Shown here piece after piece: positions 1 through 5,463 of a stretch of 8,365 nucleotides of DNA (its first letter is position 1; each line of letters starts with the position of its first letter). The notes beneath the pieces were generated by a model that did no database searches, was not told where the DNA came from, and was given only the letters and a program-made list of their open reading frames with translations. The DNA comes from an uncultured Collinsella sp. (GTDB lineage Bacteria > Actinomycetota > Coriobacteriia > Coriobacteriales > Coriobacteriaceae): contig CAKUGX010000087.1 of NCBI GenBank assembly GCA_934654765.1, positions 1 to 8,365 of the forward strand, read 5' to 3'. Both the position numbers and the translations under genes were made by a program.

Positions 1-1
1 C

Positions 2-1717
2 GACGGCAAGTTCTACACCGGCGAGGAGTTCGGCACTGGCGGCCCCTTCAGCGGTATGGATACCGATGAGGCCAACCCGCACATCATCGAGTTCCTGCGC
101 GAGCGCGGCACCCTGGTCCTCGAGAAGAAGATCACGCACAGCTATCCGCACTGCTGGCGCTGCAAGCACCCGGTGCTCTTCCGTGCCACCGACCAGTGGT
201 TTGTCTCGATGGACAAGACTGGCTTGCGCGAGCAGGCTGGCAAAGAGGTCCGCGAGAACGTCAAGTGGTATCCGGCTCACGCCGCCAACCGCATTGGCGC
301 CATGGTCGAGCAGCGTCCCGACTGGTGCATCAGCCGTCAGCGCAACTGGGGCGTGCCTATCCCCAGCTACACCTGCGCCGACTGCGGCGAGAAAGTTATG
401 AACGACGCCACGCTCGACGCCGTCATCAAGCTCTTCCACGAGAAGGGCTCCGACGCTTGGTTCACCGATGCTCCCGAGAGCTACCTGGGCGAGGCCTGCG
501 TCTGCCCCAAGTGCGGCGGCCATCATCTCAAGGCCGATAAGGACATCCTCGACGTGTGGTGGGACTCCGGCGTGTCTTGGAAGGCCGTCTGCGAGTACCG
601 TCCCGAGCTGGAGTACCCGGCGGACGTGTATCTCGAGGGCTCCGACCAGCATCGTGGTTGGTTCCAGAGCTCGCTGCTCACCTCGGTGGGTGCCAACGGC
701 CACGCTCCGTACAAGGCGGTCGTCTCGCAGGGCTTCACGCTCGACGGCCAGGGCCGTAAGATGTCCAAGTCGCTCGGCAACGTTATCGACCCCAACAAGG
801 TCTGTGACGAGATGGGCGCCGACATCATCCGCCTGTGGGTTGCCTCCGTCGACACCAGCTCCGACGTTTCCATCGACCACGAGATTCTCGCCCGTACGTC
901 CGATGCCTACCGTCGTTTCCGCAACACGCTGCGCTTCCTGCTCTCAGAGCTTGAGGGCCAGTTTGAGCCCGAGACCGACGGCGTCGCCTTTGCCGATCTG
1001 CTGCCGCTCGACAAGCTCATGGTTGCCCGTCTGACCCAGGTCCAGGCCGAGGTCGACGACGCTTACTCTTGCTACGAGTTCCCGCGCGCCTACCGTGCGC
1101 TCTACGACTTTGTTGTTACCGAGCTTTCCAACGTGTACCTCGACGCCCTGAAGGACCGTCTGTACTGCGAAAAGCCCGGCTCGCTCGAGCGCCGCAGCGC
1201 CCAGACCGTGCTCGCCGAGCTCTTCTCGATGCTTATGCGCGACCTGCAGCCGATCCTGTCCTACACGGTCGACGAGGCCATGGCCTATGCACCCGCCGGC
1301 TGCGTCGATCACCAGAAGTACGCCGCGCTGCTCGATTGGTATAAGTCGCCCATTACGGTCGACGAGGCCAATGAGTTCGAGGGCGTGCTCGAGGCTTCGC
1401 TCGAGCTCCGTAGCGCCGTGACCAAGGCCCTTGAGGATGCCCGCTCCGCCGGCACCTTCACCAAGAGCCAGCAGGTCCGCGTCAAGGCGGTCGTTCCCGC
1501 CGAGATGTGCGCGCTGCTGACCGGTGATAAGGCTGTCGACCTGGCCGAGTTCTACATCGTCTCCGATGTTGAGCTGACTCAGGGCGAGGAGCTCTCTGTT
1601 GCTATTGAGGCTGCCGAGGGCGAGTGCTGCGACCGTTGCTGGAACTACCGCACCACCGTCGGCGAGTACAACGGCCATGCTCACATCTGCAAGCGCTGCG
1701 CCGAAGCGCTGAACTAG
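2..1717 (+). CDS. ileS: Isoleucyl-tRNA synthetase, C-terminal part (5' end outside window)
   Basis: Cytoplasmic class I aminoacyl-tRNA synthetase that charges tRNA-Ile with isoleucine. The reading frame is open from base 2 to the TAG at 1715-1717, giving 571 visible residues. The family is usually about 930-940 residues, so the N-terminal third, with the HIGH motif and most of the editing domain, lies upstream. Visible landmarks are the end of the editing/catalytic region (WCISRQRNWGVPIP), DVWWDSG near 556-576, GSDQHRGWFQSS near 640-670, and the KMSKS loop (758-772). The anticodon-binding helical domain follows, with PILSYTVDEA near 1250-1280. The C-terminal zinc finger has CxxC pairs at 1628-1639 and 1688-1699. 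A second cysteine cluster, CxxC at 374-385 plus CxC and CxxC at 497-514, forms a zinc-ribbon-like insert before DVWWDSG. A T-box leader, common for ileS in Gram-positives, would be upstream and cannot be judged. A strong terminator follows. Confidence 0.97.
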   Translation, partial: DGKFYTGEEFGTGGPFSGMDTDEANPHIIEFLRERGTLVLEKKITHSYPHCWRCKHPVLFRATDQWFVSMDKTGLREQAGKEVRENVKWYPAHAANRIGAMVEQRPDWCISRQRNWGVPIPSYTCADCGEKVMNDATLDAVIKLFHEKGSDAWFTDAPESYLGEACVCPKCGGHHLKADKDILDVWWDSGVSWKAVCEYRPELEYPADVYLEGSDQHRGWFQSSLLTSVGANGHAPYKAVVSQGFTLDGQGRKMSKSLGNVIDPNKVCDEMGADIIRLWVASVDTSSDVSIDHEILARTSDAYRRFRNTLRFLLSELEGQFEPETDGVAFADLLPLDKLMVARLTQVQAEVDDAYSCYEFPRAYRALYDFVVTELSNVYLDALKDRLYCEKPGSLERRSAQTVLAELFSMLMRDLQPILSYTVDEAMAYAPAGCVDHQKYAALLDWYKSPITVDEANEFEGVLEASLELRSAVTKALEDARSAGTFTKSQQVRVKAVVPAEMCALLTGDKAVDLAEFYIVSDVELTQGEELSVAIEAAEGECCDRCWNYRTTVGEYNGHAHICKRCAEALN

Positions 1718-1719
1718 CC

Positions 1720-1764
1720 GTTGGGGACGTTCTTAAACGACTGTCAAACAAGAACCTCCCCAAC
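1720..1764. repeat. REP-like inverted repeat after ileS
   Basis: Left arm GTTGGGGACGTTCTT (1720-1734) and right arm AAGAACCTCCCCAAC (1750-1764) pair at 14 of 15 positions, around a 15-nt loop. The element starts two bases after the ileS stop codon and has no T-tract directly behind it, so it does not look like the terminator itself, which is the next hairpin. Its size, near-perfect symmetry and GGGGAC core resemble short dispersed palindromes of the REP/RAYT-mobilised kind. That class assignment is inferred from form and recall; copy number cannot be seen from one window. Confidence 0.6.
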
Positions 1765-1783
1765 GTCAACTTTTGTCAAGTCC

Positions 1784-1822
1784 AAGCGGCATTCTGTTTT
1801 TCGGAATGCCGCTTTCGTTTTT
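1784..1822 (+). terminator. Intrinsic terminator of ileS
   Basis: A perfect 11-bp stem, AAGCGGCATTC (1784-1794) with GAATGCCGCTT (1804-1814), encloses a 9-nt loop rich in T and is followed by TCG and TTTTT (1818-1822). This is a textbook Rho-independent terminator on the plus strand. It separates the ileS transcript from lspA. Confidence 0.9.
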
Positions 1823-1862
1823 AGCTGGTTATTTCGCTAGCGTTGGTGAATATGCTGCGGGT

Positions 1863-1890
1863 TTGGCGTTTGTCACTATAAGATGATTAC
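1863..1890 (+). promoter_or_regulatory. Possible lspA promoter (weak)
   Basis: Because a terminator precedes lspA, a promoter is expected between 1823 and 1930. The best -10-like hexamer is TATAAG (1877-1882), but no good -35 lies 16-18 bases upstream of it. The alternative pairing TTGGCG (1863-1868) with GATTAC (1885-1890) has a 16-bp spacer and is also weak. The region is visibly more AT-rich than its surroundings. The exact site is a guess. Confidence 0.3.
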
Positions 1891-1924
1891 TTGCGTTAAA
1901 CGGAAGTTGATTGTTCTTGAGGGT

Positions 1925-1930
1925 AGGGGA
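1925..1930 (+). promoter_or_regulatory. Ribosome binding site selecting a TTG start for lspA
   Basis: AGGGGA lies 5 bases before TTG at 1936. The first in-frame ATG (1954) has only a GGGGA one base upstream, too close to serve it. This favours the TTG start, which adds six residues before the first methionine codon. Confidence 0.6.
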
Positions 1931-1935
1931 TTGAT

Positions 1936-2535
1936 TTGGGTCGTACTGGGGATATGACGCCGCCTTTGCGTTGGCGGTTGGGTGTTGCTGGTGGGGTGGC
2001 GCTGGTTGTACTGCTTGTTGACCAGCTGACCAAGCTTGCGGTTCGTGCCGTGGGCGACGCTTTGCATGTGACCGTCATCCCCGGTGTCATCGACTTTATG
2101 TTTGTCCGTAATATCGGTGCTGCCTTTAGCATGGGTGAGGGGCATGGCATCGCGTTTGCCGTGCTCGCGTTGGCAGTCATTATCGCTATTTCCGTGTACC
2201 TCGTTCGTGCACCTCAGCTCGCCCATCTTGAGGTTGTGGGCATGGCGATGGTTGCGGGCGGTGCTATCGGTAACGCTATCGATCGTTTGGCTTTTGGCTT
2301 CGTGACCGATTTTATTGCCACCACCTTCATCGACTTCCCTGTATTCAATGTGGCCGATATCGGAATTACCTTGGGCGTCGTGCTCGCCCTCTTCGGCTAC
2401 ATGTTCTTGAGCCCCGCGGCCCGTGAGGTTGATGCGACCGCCGAGCTTAACGCCCGTGACGAGGCCCGCGCCAAGCGCAAGGCTAAACAACGTGGGGAGC
2501 GTGCCCGCAAGATTCGCGAAAGGAATGAGCGCTAA
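1936..2535 (+). CDS. lspA: Lipoprotein signal peptidase (signal peptidase II)
   Basis: Integral membrane aspartic protease (family A8) that cleaves the signal peptide of diacylglyceryl-modified prolipoproteins just before the lipidated cysteine. The 199-residue protein shows the family blocks in order: DQLTK at 29-33 in the first membrane helix, NIGAAFS at 59-65, GGAIGNAIDR at 108-117, VTDF with catalytic Asp125, and FNVADIG with catalytic Asp141. Four hydrophobic helices are visible (about 16-36, 70-90, 98-118, 142-160), as expected. After residue 160 there is a tail of about 39 residues, strongly charged with net positive charge, which the E. coli enzyme lacks. The start is TTG, supported by its Shine-Dalgarno sequence. 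The stop codon overlaps the next start (TAATG), so translation of the pseudouridine synthase gene is probably coupled. The order ileS, lspA, RluD-family gene also occurs in Bacillus subtilis. Confidence 0.95.
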   Translation: MGRTGDMTPPLRWRLGVAGGVALVVLLVDQLTKLAVRAVGDALHVTVIPGVIDFMFVRNIGAAFSMGEGHGIAFAVLALAVIIAISVYLVRAPQLAHLEVVGMAMVAGGAIGNAIDRLAFGFVTDFIATTFIDFPVFNVADIGITLGVVLALFGYMFLSPAAREVDATAELNARDEARAKRKAKQRGERARKIRERNER

Positions 2536-3548
2536 TGGCCGACATCCATATCCTTGTTGCCGACGATGCTGCTGGTCAGCGTCTTGACGCCTATCTGGGC
2601 GCCAATGACGGCTGCCCTACGCGCTCTGCCTGCGCACATCTGATTGAGGGCGGTGCCGTATGTGTCAATGGCGAGACCTGCCTTTCCAAAAAGTACGCCG
2701 TGCGATCCGGCGACCGTATTTCGGTCGATTTGCCCGAGCCGCATGACCCGACCGACGTGATTCCCGAGGCCATTCCGCTCGACATTCGCTATGAGGACGA
2801 CTACCTCATTGTGCTCTCCAAGCAGCGCGGCCTGGTGTGCCATCCTGCACATGGTCATGAGAGCGGTACGCTCGCGAATGCCCTGGTCTATCACTGTGGT
2901 ATCGACCATCTGGGCACCGTGCAGGGCGAGGACCGCCCCGGTATCGTGCATCGTTTGGATCGCGATACCTCGGGTCTTATGCTTGCGGCCAAGGACGACG
3001 ACACCCAGCGCGCGCTCCAAAATCTTATCCGTACGCGCACGCTCGACCGCCGCTACATTACGCTCGTTCACGGTCATATCGCTATGGATGAGGGCACCAT
3101 CAACACCGGCATTGCCCGTTCTACGCGCGACCGTGTCAAGATGGCGGTTTCGGACGATCCTTTCGCGCGCCAGGCCATTACGACCTTTAAGGTCCTTGAG
3201 CGCTTCGATTCCACGCGTTTTGACGACGGCTACACGCTCGTCGAGTGCCATCTGTTTACGGGCCGCACACATCAGATTCGCGTGCATATGCGCCATATCA
3301 ACCACGCCTGCGTGGGCGATCCACTCTATGGCAAGTGCGATGTACGTGCCGATCAGGGTCTGACCAGGCAGTTCCTTCATTCCTGGCGCGTGGCGTTCGA
3401 CCATCCCGTGACGGGGGAACGTATCGAGTGCCGCGACGAGCTGCCGTGGGATCTCGCTGCGGTTCTTGACGACCTAGCCCCGCGTTCGCTCGGCCGCACT
3501 GCCGCAGGCGACGAAATCGTCCCGCAGCTCGGTCTGCTCGAAGCCTAG
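2535..3548 (+). CDS. rluD: RluD-type 23S rRNA pseudouridine synthase with S4 domain
   Basis: Cytoplasmic RluA/RluD-family enzyme that isomerises uridine to pseudouridine in structured RNA. RluD-type members act on helix 69 of 23S rRNA, but the exact target here is inferred from family. The 337-residue protein has an N-terminal S4-like RNA-binding domain (about 14-65), with VNG and KYAVRSGDRISVDLP matching the S4 pattern. The catalytic domain starts near 85 (YEDDYLIVLSKQRGLVCHPA). Its signature HRLDRDTSGL occupies 139-148, with Asp142 the expected nucleophile. RYITLVHG (173-180), GRTHQIRVHM (243-252) and GDPLYG (261-266) are further family blocks. The ATG overlaps the lspA stop by one base, and AAGGA lies upstream inside lspA. 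No clear hairpin terminator follows. It is equivalent in position to B. subtilis ylyB, so the symbol rluD describes the type rather than proven orthology. Confidence 0.93.
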   Translation: MADIHILVADDAAGQRLDAYLGANDGCPTRSACAHLIEGGAVCVNGETCLSKKYAVRSGDRISVDLPEPHDPTDVIPEAIPLDIRYEDDYLIVLSKQRGLVCHPAHGHESGTLANALVYHCGIDHLGTVQGEDRPGIVHRLDRDTSGLMLAAKDDDTQRALQNLIRTRTLDRRYITLVHGHIAMDEGTINTGIARSTRDRVKMAVSDDPFARQAITTFKVLERFDSTRFDDGYTLVECHLFTGRTHQIRVHMRHINHACVGDPLYGKCDVRADQGLTRQFLHSWRVAFDHPVTGERIECRDELPWDLAAVLDDLAPRSLGRTAAGDEIVPQLGLLEA

Positions 3549-3566
3549 CCAGTATTAGGTGGTTTC

Positions 3567-3596
3567 TTGAACTCGGTTAGCCTGCGGTAAGATATA
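3567..3596 (+). promoter_or_regulatory. Likely promoter of the glycosyltransferase gene
   Basis: TTGAAC (3567-3572) is a good -35. A -10 follows in the run TAAGATATACC: GATATA (3591-3596) gives an 18-bp spacer, and TAAGAT (3588-3593) gives a 15-bp spacer. The start codon is about 35 bases further on, a normal leader length, with GGGAG (3621-3625) as the ribosome binding site. A small inverted repeat, CGGTA-AGATA-TACCG (3585-3599), covers the -10. Confidence 0.6.
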
Positions 3597-3630
3597 CCGT
3601 TGTTTACGTAACACGTTCTCGGGAGCCTGC

Positions 3631-4926
3631 ATGCTCGCCTTTTTACAAACCAACACGCCTATCGTGATTTTCAACCAGATTGTCGTCACGCTGCTCACGG
3701 TCTGCTTTCTGTACCAGGTGGTCTTCTTTGTCATTGGCGCTCTTCGTGGCGAGGTCGCGCCTCCCAAGGCAAAAAAACTCCACCGGTATGCCTTCTTCAT
3801 TGCTGCGCATAACGAGGAGGCCGTGATCGCCAACCTTGTTCGCTCTATCAAGGACCAGGATTATCCGTCCGAGCTCATCGAGGTCTTTGTCGTTGCCGAC
3901 GCCTGCACCGACAACACCGCGCAGCTCGCGCGCGAGGCCGGTGCCATTGTTTACGAGCGTAATGACCTGGCCCGTAAGGGCAAGAGCTGGGTTATGGACT
4001 TTGGTTTCGATCGCATTCTCAACGAGTATCCGGACACGTTTGAGGGCTACTTTATCTTCGACGCCGACAACGTTATCTCCCGCGATTACGTCTCCAAGAT
4101 GAATGATGCCTTTGACCAGGGCTTTCATGTGGTCACGAGCTACCGCAACTCCAAGAACTTCGGCAGTTCGTGGATTTCGTCTGCCAACGCCACCTGGTAT
4201 CTGCGCGAGGCCCGCTTCCTCAACAACGCGCGTAATATCTGCAAGACGTCCTGCGCCGTCTCGGGTTCGGGTTACCTTATCTCGGCGAGCGTGATTGAGG
4301 GCATGCACGGCTGGCAGTTCCACACGCTAACCGAGGATATTCAGTTCACCACGTTCTGCGCCATTCACGGCATTCGTATTGGCTATGCGCCGGCTGAGTT
4401 CTTTGACGAGCAACCCGTGACGTTTAAGGCTTCCTGGAAGCAGCGCATGCGCTGGACCAAGGGCTTCTACCAGGTGTTCTTTACCTACGGTAAGCATCTT
4501 GTAAAATCGACGTTTCGCTATCATCGCTTTGCCGCATATGACATGTTTATGACCATCGCTCCGGGCATGCTGCTGTCCCTGATCTCCATGCTCGCCAACG
4601 CGACCTTCCTCATCGTGGGCGGGCTTTCGCACGGCTTCTTGGCCACCGAGGTCGAGATGCAGGCTTGTGCCGCTTCGCTCATCATGACCTTTGTCATGAT
4701 GTACCAGACCTTCTTTATCTTGGCGCTACTCACGACCATCTTCGAGTACAAGCACATTCATTGCGCGCAAAAGTGGCGTTTGGTGACCAACCTGTTTACC
4801 TTCCCGATCTTTATGTTCAGCTATATCCCCATCACGGTGGCTGCACTGTTCCTAAAGGTCGACTGGGTTCCGACGCAGCACGCCGTCAACGTTACCCTCG
4901 ACGAGGTCATGCAAGGCGCCAAATAA
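3631..4926 (+). CDS. Membrane-bound family 2 glycosyltransferase, processive type
   Basis: GT2-fold inverting glycosyltransferase, probably adding sugars from a nucleotide-sugar donor to a growing surface polysaccharide at the inner face of the membrane. The 431-residue protein has one N-terminal membrane helix (about 11-37) and a GT-A catalytic domain from 52. The domain shows AAHNEE (58-63), Asp90 in VADACTDNT, the DxD motif DADN (144-147), TEDIQFT (234-240) and QRMRW (271-275). This D, DxD, TED, QxxRW set is typical of processive synthases such as cellulose, hyaluronan and poly-N-acetylglucosamine synthases. At least three hydrophobic segments follow (about 305-332, 344-372, 388-410), where processive enzymes form their polymer channel. 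No other polysaccharide gene is adjacent, so donor and product are unknown. It has its own promoter and terminator and appears monocistronic. ATG at 3631 is preceded by GGGAG. Confidence 0.88.
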   Translation: MLAFLQTNTPIVIFNQIVVTLLTVCFLYQVVFFVIGALRGEVAPPKAKKLHRYAFFIAAHNEEAVIANLVRSIKDQDYPSELIEVFVVADACTDNTAQLAREAGAIVYERNDLARKGKSWVMDFGFDRILNEYPDTFEGYFIFDADNVISRDYVSKMNDAFDQGFHVVTSYRNSKNFGSSWISSANATWYLREARFLNNARNICKTSCAVSGSGYLISASVIEGMHGWQFHTLTEDIQFTTFCAIHGIRIGYAPAEFFDEQPVTFKASWKQRMRWTKGFYQVFFTYGKHLVKSTFRYHRFAAYDMFMTIAPGMLLSLISMLANATFLIVGGLSHGFLATEVEMQACAASLIMTFVMMYQTFFILALLTTIFEYKHIHCAQKWRLVTNLFTFPIFMFSYIPITVAALFLKVDWVPTQHAVNVTLDEVMQGAK

Positions 4927-4939
4927 CCACCGCCAAAAC

Positions 4940-4982
4940 CCACCACAAAGGGGACAGGCACCTTTGTGGTGGTTTTTGCTTT
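4940..4982 (+). terminator. Strong hairpin terminator with GGGGACAGGCACC repeat motif
   Basis: A perfect 12-bp stem, CCACCACAAAGG (4940-4951) with CCTTTGTGGTGG (4961-4972), encloses the 9-nt loop GGACAGGCA. It is followed directly by TTTTT, then GC and TTTT (4973-4982). Beyond a C/T mismatch the stem can extend as AAAA/TTTT. The hairpin starts 13 bases after the glycosyltransferase stop codon, so it should terminate that gene. The loop and inner arm read GGGGACAGGCACC, a motif I recall from short dispersed palindromes in gut bacteria, so the terminator may derive from such an element; that part is inference. Confidence 0.85.
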
Positions 4983-4997
4983 TGAGAGGGCTGTCCC

Positions 4998-5003
4998 GGG
5001 AGG
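4998..5003 (+). promoter_or_regulatory. Ribosome binding site selecting a GTG start
   Basis: GGGAGG lies 6 bases before GTG at 5010-5012 and supports the GTG as the start of the prepilin peptidase gene. There is no in-frame ATG between the upstream terminator and this point. The preceding CTGTCCC (4991-4997) is complementary to GGGACAG in the upstream hairpin loop, so alternative pairing just ahead of this site is possible. Confidence 0.65.
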
Positions 5004-5009
5004 TGTCCT

Positions 5010-5432
5010 GTGGTCTATATCCCATTTTGGATCTGCGTCTTTGCCGGCGCGGCGATTGATGCCCGTGAGCGACGCTTTCCCAATGAGCTTGCCGGCGCGT
5101 GTGCGGTGGCGGCGTTTGCGGGCGTGTGGCTGGATGCGGGCTTGAACACGGCACTTGACCACGCTGGCCTTGCGGTCATCGTGTACCTTTCTCTTGTGCT
5201 GACTGAGTCGCTTTGGCGGCGCCTCCGTCAAACCACGGGCATCGGCATGGGAGATGCCAAGGCACTCTTCGCGCTTTGCACGCTTGACCCTATGGGCGGC
5301 ATCGTGGCATTTGCCGTCGCGCTCCTGGCCCTTGCCCTCTCCTGCCTCTTCACAAAATCGCGCTCCCTGCCTTTGCTGCCGTTTTTGGTGCCGATTTTTG
5401 CCATAATCGAGGTCGTGGGCTGCACATTGTAA
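5010..5432 (+). CDS. Minimal type IV prepilin peptidase (A24 family, CpaA/TadV-like)
   Basis: Integral membrane aspartic protease that removes the short leader peptide of type IV pilin-like or competence pseudopilin precursors. The 140-residue protein has the two family aspartates in the expected contexts: Asp17 in AIDARERRFPNEL (first site, Dx3Rx3PN pattern) and Asp82 in GIGMGDAKA (second site, GxGD). It is strongly hydrophobic, with about four to six membrane segments. It lacks the N-terminal cysteine-rich methyltransferase domain of the full-length PilD type, so it is the peptidase-only form, like CpaA/TadV. No pilin, secretion ATPase or Tad gene lies in the window, so the substrate is unknown. 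The start is GTG with a GGGAGG site. It sits 83 bp after the glycosyltransferase behind a strong terminator with no obvious promoter of its own, and 31 bp before the HD gene. Confidence 0.85.
   Translation: MVYIPFWICVFAGAAIDARERRFPNELAGACAVAAFAGVWLDAGLNTALDHAGLAVIVYLSLVLTESLWRRLRQTTGIGMGDAKALFALCTLDPMGGIVAFAVALLALALSCLFTKSRSLPLLPFLVPIFAIIEVVGCTL
5399..5407 (+). promoter_or_regulatory. Possible extended -10 promoter for the HD-domain gene
   Basis: TGCCATAAT within the 3' end of the prepilin peptidase gene is an extended -10 motif (TGn followed by CATAAT at 5402-5407). No clear -35 is seen, which extended -10 promoters can tolerate. Transcription would begin near 5414, about 50 bases before the ATG at 5464. 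It may be chance in an AT-richer coding segment. Confidence 0.35.
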
Positions 5433-5451
5433 CCGATTGCGCATCCTTCTT

Positions 5452-5457
5452 AAGGAG
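5452..5457 (+). promoter_or_regulatory. Ribosome binding site fixing the HD gene start at 5464
   Basis: AAGGAG, a near-perfect Shine-Dalgarno sequence, lies 6 bases before ATG 5464. The longest in-frame opening begins at TTG 5437, but that codon has no ribosome binding site and its extra nine codons include the Shine-Dalgarno itself. The ATG at 5464 is therefore the start. Confidence 0.85.
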
Positions 5458-5463
5458 CATGCC

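Noticed and set aside
1265..1370. Sixteen-base direct repeat ACGGTCGACGAGGCCA, copies 90 bp apart within ileS
   Set aside because: Both copies are in frame and encode TVDEA within the normal anticodon-binding domain. Preferred codons explain the identity and nothing is duplicated around them.
944..1684. A 246-codon minus-strand frame opposite ileS
   Set aside because: It is antisense to a conserved synthetase domain, has low-complexity composition (Leu, Gly, Val, Ala) and no family motif.
1835..1842. CGCTAGCG palindrome in the lspA leader
   Set aside because: It is an isolated 8-base palindrome with no spacing to a promoter element and is expected by chance.
2532..3404. A 290-codon minus-strand frame opposite the pseudouridine synthase gene
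   Set aside because: It mirrors the coding frame of a well-supported RluD-type enzyme and shows no domain of its own.
5437..5463. Upstream TTG start for the HD-domain gene adding nine residues
   Set aside because: It has no ribosome binding site, and the added codons contain the AAGGAG that serves the ATG at 5464.
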